The notes: generated by a model not told the origin, from the letters alone. A stretch of DNA of 6,251 nucleotides from Methylococcaceae bacterium (GCA_022616595.1 JAKEEL010000115.1:1-6251), one strand, 5' to 3'; positions 1 to 5,811 are shown, numbered from the stretch's first letter. Numbers and translations are program-made.

Positions 1-795
1 TTATTGGTTCCGGAAAAACCGCTGCCGGTGCTGCATGTTTCCGGCAGATATCCCGCGTCGGAAGGATGTATCGCGCTGGTGGTTCCCCTGGTACGGCATC
101 CTGTCAACAGCAACGGCATCATCGTTTACAACCTCGCAAAGGACCCGGCCATGTTGCTCGACGGGAATGTGGACGAAATCCGCAGGTTGGTGTTCACGGC
201 GCGCGAGGACCTCCTGGCCGGCGAAGAAAGAATTGCGCTGAAAACCGTGCATCTGAATAAATGTCCAGTCGTGGTTCCGATGAAAACCCTGCGCGGACAC
301 GATGCCGAACGGCTCAAGATCGATCTCGATCGGTGCCTCGGGAATTGGGCCAGAATCCAGAAGTCCAAGGGACTCCCGGAAAAGCTCGCGGAAATATTTT
401 CCGGAAATCCGGAACAGTCCACCGATGATCCCGACCTGATGCTGTACAGCGGTGGATTTTTCAGTGATGCCGATCGTGACAGAATGGCGGCCATTCGGCA
501 AACCGATCCCGATTCTCTGTCCCTGATCCGGATTCATTTCGACGACCCGAGAATACCCGAAATGATGTTTCGCTACCGCGCAAGGAATTTCCCGGACAGC
601 CTTTCCGGGCCCGAAACCGAACGCTGGAACGCCTACAGAATCCAGCGAATCGCCTCGGGCGGATCGAAGGGCGCGATCCATCTCGGTTCGTACCGGGCGG
701 AGATCGAGCGATTGCGAGCCGTTTCCGGCGGTATTCAGGATTCCGGCGCGATTCTGGACGAACTCGAAGAATGGGCTCAAGGGCTGATCCATTGA
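1..795 (+). CDS. sbcB: Exonuclease I (SbcB), C-terminal part; 5' end outside the window
   Basis: Exonuclease I degrades single-stranded DNA 3' to 5' in the cytoplasm and works in mismatch repair and recombination. The frame is open from base 1 to the TGA at 793-795, so 264 codons are visible. E. coli SbcB is about 475 residues, so roughly 210 N-terminal residues, including the DEDD-type catalytic domain, lie upstream. What is visible matches the SH3-like and helical C-terminal domains of the family: PLPVLHVSGRY near the start, then VVPLVRHPVNSNGIIVYNL, VHLNKCPVV, a GGFFSDADRDRM segment and FRYRARNFPDSL, all close to my memory of the E. coli protein. The TTG at base 4 could be read as a start, but the protein clearly continues upstream and a start there would remove the nuclease domain. 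Identity is secure; catalytic integrity cannot be judged from this window. Confidence 0.95.
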   Translation, partial: LLVPEKPLPVLHVSGRYPASEGCIALVVPLVRHPVNSNGIIVYNLAKDPAMLLDGNVDEIRRLVFTAREDLLAGEERIALKTVHLNKCPVVVPMKTLRGHDAERLKIDLDRCLGNWARIQKSKGLPEKLAEIFSGNPEQSTDDPDLMLYSGGFFSDADRDRMAAIRQTDPDSLSLIRIHFDDPRIPEMMFRYRARNFPDSLSGPETERWNAYRIQRIASGGSKGAIHLGSYRAEIERLRAVSGGIQDSGAILDELEEWAQGLIH

Positions 796-798
796 ACG

Positions 799-816
799 CG
801 ATTCGTTATCGAATCG
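799..816 (+). other. Short hairpin just after sbcB
   Basis: A 7-bp perfect inverted repeat (CGATTCG, loop TTAT, CGAATCG) begins 3 nt after the sbcB stop codon. No T-run follows directly, so it does not look like a standard intrinsic terminator. It could protect the sbcB mRNA 3' end or assist a factor-dependent stop. Its position right after a stop codon is the main reason to list it. Confidence 0.35.
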
Positions 817-826
817 GGTCTGGATG

Positions 827-835
827 TGGTATATT
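827..835 (+). promoter_or_regulatory. Candidate extended -10 promoter ahead of the polysaccharide genes
   Basis: TGG directly precedes TATATT, giving an extended -10 (TGn) arrangement with a 5 of 6 match to TATAAT. No good -35 box is seen at 17-18 bp upstream (TTATCG at 806-811 is poor), which extended -10 promoters can tolerate. It would give a leader of about 180 nt before the ATG at 1025. Support is by motif only. Confidence 0.35.
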
Positions 836-892
836 TAAAAAAAGGGACCTGTCCAGTATTTCACTCGGTCTTCGCTCTGCTCGTGCAAACCC

Positions 893-910
893 TGGTAGCT
901 ACCATTTTTA
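893..910 (+). terminator. Palindrome followed by a T-run: weak terminator or operator
   Basis: TGGTAGCTACCA (893-904) is a perfect 12-bp palindrome, followed at once by TTTTT (905-909). As RNA it could fold into a 4-bp stem with an AGCT loop before a U-run, which resembles a very short intrinsic terminator or an attenuator in the leader of the downstream genes. The stem is too short for a confident terminator call. As DNA it could instead be a site for a dimeric regulator. Confidence 0.25.
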
Positions 911-1024
911 TCGATTCGGCCCCTGATGGCCTTGGCGTTCGAATTACAAGCCCGTGAATCGCCTGCGATCGTTTTCGGCCCTCCGCCCGATTTCCGAACT
1001 CACAACACGACTCGTACTTCGAAA

Positions 1025-1987
1025 ATGAATATTTCGATCACCTTCGACGTGGAAGTATGGTGCAACGGTTGGCAAGACCTCGATCGCCAATTTCCGTCGG
1101 CGTTCCAACGTTATGTATACGGTCGAGATCGTTACGGCTACGCTTTGCCCAAGACGCTTGAAATCCTGAACAAACATCGGTTGAAAGGGGTTTTTTTCGT
1201 CGAGCCGTTGTTTTCTTATCGTTTCGGGATCGAGCCTTTGAAGGAGATTGTTGGTTTGATCGCCGATGCCGGGCAAGAAGTTCAACTTCATCTGCATCCG
1301 GAGTGGACGGATGAGACTGATCCGCCTCTGTTGCCAAACGTGCCGGCCAAGCGCCCGTATCTGTCGCAATATAGTCTGGAAGAACAGAAGGTACTGATCG
1401 CGCGCGGCATCGAGGCACTCGTTCAATGCGGATTACCGCGCCCCACGGCTTTCCGGGCGGGTAATTTCGCGTGCAACCGCGATACGCTGCGGGCCTTGGC
1501 GGCCAACGGGATCTTGATCGATAGCAGCGTGAACCCATCCAATCTTGAATCCGGCCGGGATTTGACGCCGATGGAGCGTTCCAGCCAGCCCGGAATCATT
1601 GAAGGCGTCCTGGAGTATCCGATCACCGTATTTCGTGATGGCTTCGGCAGGCCCCGCCATTGGCAGGTGGGTTCTGTCGGTTTCGGCGAATCCATACGCT
1701 TGATCGATCAGGCTCGACAGTTCGGCTATCCTCATCTGGTACTTTTTTCGCACAATTTTGAAATGCTTATTCGAGGAAGCGCCAAGCCCGACTCGATCGT
1801 CGTCTCGCGCTTCGGCAAATTATGCAGATGGTTGGAAAACCATTCCGATGCTTATCCGGTGGCTTCGTTGGACCGGGGGCAGATTGCGCGACAAGAATCC
1901 GCGCAGACGATCCAAATGCCTTTTATGCAAACAGCGTCCAGGCTATCCGCCCAAATCGCCCGTCGATTGATCGCAAGGTTGTCCTGA
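1025..1987 (+). CDS. Polysaccharide deacetylase family protein (NodB-like)
   Basis: This 320-residue protein belongs to the NodB/CE4-type polysaccharide deacetylases, metal-dependent enzymes that remove acetyl groups from N-acetylated sugars. Visible motifs in order: TFDVEVW (6-12), whose Asp8 fits the motif-1 aspartate; QLHLHPEW (87-94), whose two histidines fit the metal-binding motif; FRAGNFACN (143-151), an RxG form of the usual RxP motif; DSSVNPS (166-172); and LVLFSHNFEML (238-248), whose His243 fits the last catalytic motif. No signal peptide or membrane segment is evident, so cytoplasmic action on a precursor is likely. I chose the ATG at 1025 because the fold normally starts with this strand; an in-frame ATG at 926 would add 33 unlike residues. 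No strong ribosome binding site supports either start. The next gene begins 12 nt after the stop. The exact substrate is unknown. Confidence 0.85.
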   Translation: MNISITFDVEVWCNGWQDLDRQFPSAFQRYVYGRDRYGYALPKTLEILNKHRLKGVFFVEPLFSYRFGIEPLKEIVGLIADAGQEVQLHLHPEWTDETDPPLLPNVPAKRPYLSQYSLEEQKVLIARGIEALVQCGLPRPTAFRAGNFACNRDTLRALAANGILIDSSVNPSNLESGRDLTPMERSSQPGIIEGVLEYPITVFRDGFGRPRHWQVGSVGFGESIRLIDQARQFGYPHLVLFSHNFEMLIRGSAKPDSIVVSRFGKLCRWLENHSDAYPVASLDRGQIARQESAQTIQMPFMQTASRLSAQIARRLIARLS

Positions 1988-1990
1988 GGG
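1986..1990 (+). promoter_or_regulatory. Ribosome binding site for the phosphatase gene
   Basis: GAGGG overlaps the deacetylase TGA stop codon and lies 9 nt before the ATG at 2000. It supports that start over the in-frame ATG at 2081, and suggests translation of the phosphatase gene is linked to termination of the deacetylase gene. Confidence 0.5.
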
Positions 1991-1999
1991 TAATCCCGT

Positions 2000-2656
2000 A
2001 TGCCGGACACGGATGGAATAGGGCCGTCGAGTCAGTCTTTCGTTAAGATTCCTCCGGCACGCAACGCAGTCCAACGCGCGATGCGCTCGCGATACGGAAC
2101 ATTCCGCGGGCTGGTTCGCTTGCTACTGGCCAATCTTGAGAAAACCATCGGAAATCTCGAAAAATATAATCCGGCTAATGATGGCGGATTGGCTGCCTAC
2201 ACGCGGCTTGTATTCGTATGTCAGGGTAACATTTGTCGCAGCGCCTATGCCGAATATCGCGCGCGTGCGCTCGGTCTTCCCAGCGTTTCGCTGGGTTTGT
2301 CGACATGCACCGGACAACCGGTGTTCCGGCTCGCCGCGGAAGAGGCCGAACGGCGGGGTTTGGATTTGAGCAATCATCAAAGTACGGATATCCATGATTT
2401 TGAATTCCGGTCGGGCGACCTGCTGGTCGCGATGGAAGTCCGACAAGCCAGACAACTGAGCGCCAGGGGTCTGCCTTCCGGTGTGGGCATCGCGTTATTG
2501 GGCCACTGGACCGCGCCGCTGCGAATCCATATACACGATCCATACGGACTCGAGGCGAGTTATTTCGATACCTGTTTTGCCGTGATCGACAACGCGGTCG
2601 GACGTCTCGGTCACGCATGGCAAGTCGCGCATAAGTCGCTGCCTGACGCAACCTGA
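2000..2656 (+). CDS. Low-molecular-weight protein tyrosine phosphatase with N-terminal extension
   Basis: The protein has 218 residues and the signature of the LMW-PTP / arsenate reductase-like phosphatase fold. The P-loop is VFVCQGNICRS (71-81), giving C74-x5-R80 with nucleophile Cys74 and binding Arg80. IHDPYG (178-183) carries the expected general acid Asp180 in the DP loop. Family members such as Wzb dephosphorylate the tyrosine kinase that controls capsule or exopolysaccharide assembly. Typical members are about 140-160 residues and start only a few residues before the P-loop strand. Here about 67 residues come first, including a basic stretch with MRSRYGTFRGLVRLLLANLE (28-47), which may form an amphipathic helix. 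Stop and start spacing (12 nt upstream, 23 nt downstream) places it in the middle of a three-gene unit. The phosphatase call is strong; its substrate is not visible, since no tyrosine kinase gene is present here. Confidence 0.9.
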   Translation: MPDTDGIGPSSQSFVKIPPARNAVQRAMRSRYGTFRGLVRLLLANLEKTIGNLEKYNPANDGGLAAYTRLVFVCQGNICRSAYAEYRARALGLPSVSLGLSTCTGQPVFRLAAEEAERRGLDLSNHQSTDIHDFEFRSGDLLVAMEVRQARQLSARGLPSGVGIALLGHWTAPLRIHIHDPYGLEASYFDTCFAVIDNAVGRLGHAWQVAHKSLPDAT

Positions 2657-2679
2657 ATACAATTTTCCGCAAAGCAAGC

Positions 2680-3912
2680 ATGGACCATCTTCCTGGCGTC
2701 ATCCTGCTCGGCGTTGATTCACCGATCGGTTTGGGCATGATCCGCGAATTGGGAAGCCATGGCGTCGCCGTCCATGGATTGGGCGGCAAAACCTCGATCA
2801 GCCGGGTATCGCGTTACCTCGCCTCGTTTGCAACGAGGGAAAAAGAGCCTCGGGCTTTGGTGGCGCAACTGCGTGCGATTTCGGCGGCACACAATGCTCC
2901 TTTCGTGATGACGGTATCCGAAACGGATATCGCTTTGCTGAACGAGCATGCTGCGGCCCTTGCGCCGATCAAAGCGCTGATACCGAAATCACAGCGCTTT
3001 GAACGAGTCATCTCAAAGGAGCGGGCGATCGAAGCGGCGACGGCCCTGGATATCCGGGTACCCAGGACTATACAGCCGGTATCGCCCCGGGTGCCTGAAC
3101 TCGCGTCCGACCCGGCCTGGCGTTACCCCGTGGTTCTGAAATGGGCGAATCCTCATGAAGTTCGCGAGGCATTGGAAAGCCGGGGTTTGCGGCTCGACAA
3201 GGCGCTTTTTTGTTTTTCCCCGGACGATGTCCGAAAGTATTTGGAGCAATTCGTTGCGCTCGGAAAATTTCCGCTGATCCAGGAATATTGCAAGGGAGTC
3301 GGTCTCGGCCAATTCATATTCATGCATGAAGGGAAACCGTTACAAACGTTTCAACATCAACGCTTGCGCGAATGGCCGCCGGAGGGTGGCGGGTCCACGG
3401 CATGCAAGGCGCTTTGCCGTGATGATCATCAAGCCTTGATGCAGCGATCGATCGCCCTGCTGCGAGCCCTCGAGTGGGAGGGGGTTGCGATGGTCGAATA
3501 CCGTTACGATCCGCTAAGTCATGATGCCGTGTTCATGGAAATCAACGGCCGTTTCTGGGGTAGTTTCCCGTTAGCGGTTGCCTGCCGTGCCGATTTCGCC
3601 TGGCTGCAATATTCGGTATTCGGTTTGGAAAAGATCCCAAAGATTGCCAGCCCTTGCGCCGGGAAAAAATGCCGTTTTATGATCCCCGAGGCGAAGCGAC
3701 TCGCGCGCGTATTGTTTCAACCCGATAAAATCATAGATCCTTTGTTTCGCGTGCGGCCTGCAAAAGAGGTATTGGACTTTTTCGGCGATTTTTTCAGTCC
3801 GAGAACCTGTTATTTTGTATTCAGATGGGATGACCCGAAACCCTTCCTCGCGGACATGGCTAACCTGGTCACCAAGCTGTTTGCAGACGATGGAACGGGG
3901 GATTCAATGTGA
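2680..3912 (+). CDS. ATP-grasp family ligase of a polysaccharide-type cluster
   Basis: This 410-residue protein shows ATP-grasp architecture. A Rossmann-like N-terminal strand, VILLGVDSPIGLGMIREL (7-24), is followed by a linker domain. Next comes YPVVLKW (149-155), whose Lys154 fits the nucleotide-binding lysine, then LIQEYCKGVGLGQFIF (199-214), AMVEYRY (270-276) and MEINGRFWGS (286-295). Glu287 and Asn289 fit the metal-binding pair, with Arg291 beside them. ATP-grasp enzymes activate a carboxylate as acyl phosphate and join it to an amine, thiol or similar nucleophile. Related proteins occur near surface polysaccharide genes, where they are poorly characterised. No membrane segment is obvious, so it is probably cytoplasmic. 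The start at 2680 lacks a clear ribosome binding site but fits the family's first strand. The gene ends the unit begun by the deacetylase. Fold is confident; substrate and product are unknown. Confidence 0.85.
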   Translation: MDHLPGVILLGVDSPIGLGMIRELGSHGVAVHGLGGKTSISRVSRYLASFATREKEPRALVAQLRAISAAHNAPFVMTVSETDIALLNEHAAALAPIKALIPKSQRFERVISKERAIEAATALDIRVPRTIQPVSPRVPELASDPAWRYPVVLKWANPHEVREALESRGLRLDKALFCFSPDDVRKYLEQFVALGKFPLIQEYCKGVGLGQFIFMHEGKPLQTFQHQRLREWPPEGGGSTACKALCRDDHQALMQRSIALLRALEWEGVAMVEYRYDPLSHDAVFMEINGRFWGSFPLAVACRADFAWLQYSVFGLEKIPKIASPCAGKKCRFMIPEAKRLARVLFQPDKIIDPLFRVRPAKEVLDFFGDFFSPRTCYFVFRWDDPKPFLADMANLVTKLFADDGTGDSM

Positions 3913-3964
3913 AACCTTGCTTCCGCGATCTGGAGTCCATTTCTCTGCCAAGCCGATATACCTG

Positions 3965-3993
3965 TTGTCATCTTTTATGAAAATTGGCATGAT
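3965..3993 (+). promoter_or_regulatory. Candidate sigma70 promoter for the MxaD-like/YVTN pair
   Basis: TTGTCA (3965-3970, 5 of 6 to consensus) and CATGAT (3988-3993, 4 of 6) are 17 bp apart, giving a leader of about 30 nt before the ATG at 4031. A second possible -10, TAGAAT at 4005-4010 (5 of 6), has TTGGCA at 3984-3989 but only 15 bp spacing. The 118-nt spacer after the ATP-grasp gene is locally AT-rich, as expected for a new transcription unit. No convincing terminator for the upstream unit is seen in it. Confidence 0.45.
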
Positions 3994-4020
3994 TAGCGAA
4001 TTTTTAGAATAGAAACAGGC

Positions 4021-4025
4021 AGGAG
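4021..4025 (+). promoter_or_regulatory. Ribosome binding site of the MxaD-like gene
   Basis: AGGAG lies 5 nt before the ATG at 4031. It is the clearest Shine-Dalgarno sequence in the window, fixes this start, and predicts good translation. Confidence 0.8.
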
Positions 4026-4030
4026 AAAAC

Positions 4031-4684
4031 ATGAGAAAGCTGCTCAGGATCGTTATCCCTGGTTTATTGCTGGTCACGACGAGTGTTGCGTTTGCTCACG
4101 GCCCGGTGCGTAAGAAAGTTGTCGAGAAAATTAATATCGGCGCTGCCCCGGATGTCGTTTGGGGAACGATCAAGAATTTCGGTGACATGGCTTGGTTGCC
4201 CGGCGTGAAATCGACGGATTCCGCGAATCTGCCTGCGGGGGACGGCGAATGCGAGGAAAATTCCAAAAGCGAACTGGTCTGGGTCGGGACGGGAGAGAAA
4301 TCCGGCACCGGGTCCACCCCATGCGCTACGCGGACTCTGACGCTGGACGAGGGCGGCACGATCGAGGAAGTCATCAAGGACTACAGTAGCGAAAAAATGG
4401 AATACGCCTATAAGATCTCCAAGATGAGTACCGTGAAAACCATTCAGTACTCGGGCGAGGAGGTCGCGATCACGACCCTTCCGGTCAGCAATTACTCGGC
4501 GACCATCCAGGTGAAGGAAGACAAGAAGGGCGGTTCCGAGGTGACCTGGAAGGCCGCGTTTTATCGAGGTTATATGAAGAATAACCCGCCTCCGGAATTG
4601 ACTGAAGACGTCGCGGTCAACGCGGTTACCGGGGTTTTTAAGAAAGGGCTCGGCAACCTCAAGACGATCGCCGAGGGTAAATAG
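4031..4684 (+). CDS. MxaD-like periplasmic SRPBCC-family protein
   Basis: The 217-residue protein starts with a classic signal peptide: MRKLL, a hydrophobic core to about residue 20, and AFA at 20-22 before HGPVRKK, so it is probably exported to the periplasm. The mature part is an SRPBCC (START-like) domain: VEKINIGAAPDVVWGTIKNF (31-50) is the usual first strand and helix, and the C-terminal helix (191-214) closes the fold. The segments DEGGTIEEVIKDY (106-118), KMSTVKTIQYSGEEV (131-145) and WKAAFYRGYMKNNPPPEL (173-190) match my recollection of MxaD and related proteins, linked to PQQ methanol dehydrogenase systems, where MxaD is thought to aid dehydrogenase-cytochrome interaction or maturation. 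Cys74 and Cys98 flank a segment that seems longer than usual and may form a disulfide. A YVTN propeller gene follows 6 nt later. A direct role in alcohol oxidation is inferred, since no dehydrogenase gene is visible. Confidence 0.85.
   Translation: MRKLLRIVIPGLLLVTTSVAFAHGPVRKKVVEKINIGAAPDVVWGTIKNFGDMAWLPGVKSTDSANLPAGDGECEENSKSELVWVGTGEKSGTGSTPCATRTLTLDEGGTIEEVIKDYSSEKMEYAYKISKMSTVKTIQYSGEEVAITTLPVSNYSATIQVKEDKKGGSEVTWKAAFYRGYMKNNPPPELTEDVAVNAVTGVFKKGLGNLKTIAEGK
4673..4677 (+). promoter_or_regulatory. Ribosome binding site candidate for the YVTN gene, inside the MxaD-like gene
   Basis: GAGGG lies in the last codons of the MxaD-like gene, 13 nt before the ATG at 4691. The spacing is long, so initiation may depend on ribosomes that have just finished the upstream gene, i.e. 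translational coupling. Confidence 0.35.
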
Positions 4685-4690
4685 CCTCTT

Positions 4691-5683
4691 ATGAATGGCT
4701 TCGGGCGCGGCGCGATCGAAACGGCCGGATGGTTCGGGATATTGATCCTGCTCTACTGCGGCCCGACGCTTTCAAAACCCTTCGCCTATATCACCAACCA
4801 GGGGGACAACAGCGTTTCGGTGATCGATACCACGTCCAACCGCGTCGTCAAATCGATCCCGGTTGGAGAAAAACCGGCGGGCATCGCGGTGTCGGCGGAC
4901 GGTGAACGCGTTTATGTGACCAACCCGGAAAGCATGGATGTGTCGGTGATCGACGGAAAGGCACACCAGGTTCGGAAAACGATCCCGCTTTCCGCGGCAT
5001 TGGTCGGTGTTGCGGTCGAGCCTTCCGGCCGGCGGATTTTCCTGGCCGATTGGTTCAACCATCAATTGCTGGTCTATGATTCCGGGTCATTTGATTTGCT
5101 GGCTCGGGTTTCGGTCGGCAAAGCCCCGACCGGGATTGCGGTCGATCGGAGTGGCGGAAGGATCTTTGTCGCGAATCGCGATAGCAACTCCGTCTCGATC
5201 ATCGATGCCGCATCGCTTAATGTCATTGCCGAAGTCGCGGTCGGCAGGCACCCCTTCGGCATCAGTGTCGACGGCAAAGGCCAGCGTTTGTACACGGCGA
5301 ACGTCGAGAGCAATGACGTTTCGGTCGTGAGCATCCCGGAGCGGAAGACCATCGCCACGATCCGTGCCGGAGACAGGCCCTATGCGACCGCGCTGGCCCG
5401 TTGGGATCGCAGATTGCTGGTCACCAACCAATACGATAATTCGGTCAGCGCGATCGACACCGGGACGCTGAAAGTCGTGAAAACGATCGAAGTAGGCGAA
5501 TATCCTGAAGGGATTTCCACCCATCCGGACGGCCGGCACGTGTATGTGGCCAACTGGTTCAGCAACGATGTTTCGGTGATTGACGCGAAATATCTCGATG
5601 TGGTCGACACGATTCGAACCGGAGAGGGAAGCCGCGCGTTCGGGCAATTCATACCGCTGGGTTGGATTTCGCACCAGCCGTAG
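4691..5683 (+). CDS. Seven-repeat YVTN-family beta-propeller protein, exported
   Basis: The 330-residue protein has a hydrophobic N-terminal segment (about 13-28, WFGILILLYCGPTLS), which fits a signal peptide and places the rest in the periplasm or outside. The remainder is seven repeats whose YVTN-type strands start at residues 32, 74, 116, 158, 200, 242 and 284: AYITN, VYVTN, IFLAD, IFVAN, LYTAN, LLVTN and VYVAN. Each repeat is exactly 42 residues, with the pattern (N)DVSVID, then a basic VVxTIxVG strand, then a P-x-GIAV strand. This predicts a complete seven-bladed propeller. The tail SRAFGQFI (314-321) resembles the end of other YVTN proteins. Such proteins are scaffolds or binding platforms, and many lie near PQQ-dependent dehydrogenase or cytochrome genes. 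No catalytic residues are recognisable. It is probably co-transcribed with the MxaD-like gene, so a shared periplasmic role is likely but not shown. Confidence 0.9.
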   Translation: MNGFGRGAIETAGWFGILILLYCGPTLSKPFAYITNQGDNSVSVIDTTSNRVVKSIPVGEKPAGIAVSADGERVYVTNPESMDVSVIDGKAHQVRKTIPLSAALVGVAVEPSGRRIFLADWFNHQLLVYDSGSFDLLARVSVGKAPTGIAVDRSGGRIFVANRDSNSVSIIDAASLNVIAEVAVGRHPFGISVDGKGQRLYTANVESNDVSVVSIPERKTIATIRAGDRPYATALARWDRRLLVTNQYDNSVSAIDTGTLKVVKTIEVGEYPEGISTHPDGRHVYVANWFSNDVSVIDAKYLDVVDTIRTGEGSRAFGQFIPLGWISHQP

Positions 5684-5741
5684 GAAGATCGTATAGAGAT
5701 TTTGTCGACGAGCAGTTTTCCCGCGGCGTCGAAATTGCGGC

Positions 5742-5770
5742 TTGCCGTCAATACGGGAATGCAGTAATTT
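5742..5770 (+). promoter_or_regulatory. Weak promoter candidate for the small basic protein gene
   Basis: TTGCCG (5742-5747, 4 of 6) and TAATTT (5765-5770, 3 of 6) are 17 bp apart within the 128-nt spacer after the YVTN gene. Transcription would begin near 5777, leaving room for translation from the ATG at 5812 but little for the ATG at 5788. A hyphenated inverted repeat (TCGACG at 5705-5710, CGTCGA at 5727-5732) lies upstream and has no T-run, so the end of the previous transcript remains unclear. Confidence 0.22.
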
Positions 5771-5802
5771 AATTCCGAATAACTCTTATGTCCGGGTCGG
5801 CT

Positions 5803-5806
5803 GGAG
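5803..5806 (+). promoter_or_regulatory. Ribosome binding site deciding the start at 5812
   Basis: GGAG, within GGAGAAG, lies 5 nt before the ATG at 5812. The in-frame ATG at 5788 has no comparable site, so the shorter 94-residue product is preferred. Confidence 0.65.
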
Positions 5807-5811
5807 AAGTA

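Larger units (their letters stand above)
806..919. repeat. Imperfect 12-bp direct repeat, copies at 806-817 and 908-919
   Basis: TTATCGAATCGG at 806-817 and TTATCGATTCGG at 908-919 agree at 11 of 12 positions and bracket about 90 bp of noncoding sequence. The pair could be a remnant of a small insertion or excision, two binding sites for one protein, or chance. The first copy overlaps the hairpin after sbcB. Confidence 0.3.
796..1024. other. Noncoding spacer between sbcB and the deacetylase gene
   Basis: This stretch of 229 bases holds no gene I can support. It contains a post-sbcB hairpin, an AT-rich tract ending in seven A residues at about 837-843, a GGAC-CT-GTCC dyad at 845-854, a perfect palindrome at 893-904 and an imperfect 12-bp direct repeat at 806-817 and 908-919. 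An open frame runs from the ATG at 926 into the deacetylase, but its 33 codons do not resemble the NodB fold and are treated as untranslated leader. Confidence 0.6.

Noticed and set aside
1..792. A 263-codon open frame on the - strand across the whole sbcB segment
   Set aside because: It lies fully antisense to a clearly recognisable SbcB C-terminus. Its product shows no family features, and such long antisense frames are common in G+C-rich genes.
840..855. An intrinsic terminator on the - strand formed by GGACAGGTCC followed by a T-run
   Set aside because: The stem is at most 4 bp with a 2-nt loop, and no - strand gene is present for it to terminate.
2175..2789. A 204-codon - strand frame opposite the phosphatase gene
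   Set aside because: It overlaps a gene with an intact CX5R active site and has an arginine/proline-rich composition typical of antisense reading.
3984..3999. A sigma54-like promoter (TTGGCATG...GC) upstream of the MxaD-like gene
   Set aside because: The GG and GC elements are 10 bp apart where sigma54 promoters need 12, and the -12 element is poor.
3815..4012. A 65-codon + strand frame spanning the end of the ATP-grasp gene and the spacer
   Set aside because: About half of it is an alternate frame of the ATP-grasp gene; there is no ribosome binding site and no recognisable protein feature.
5087..5674. A 195-codon - strand frame opposite the YVTN gene
   Set aside because: Its apparent repeats mirror the repeats of the YVTN gene on the other strand, so it is a by-product of that periodic sequence.
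5705..5732. A terminator for the YVTN gene from the TCGACG/CGTCGA inverted repeat
   Set aside because: The stem is 6 bp with a 16-nt loop and is not followed by a T-run.
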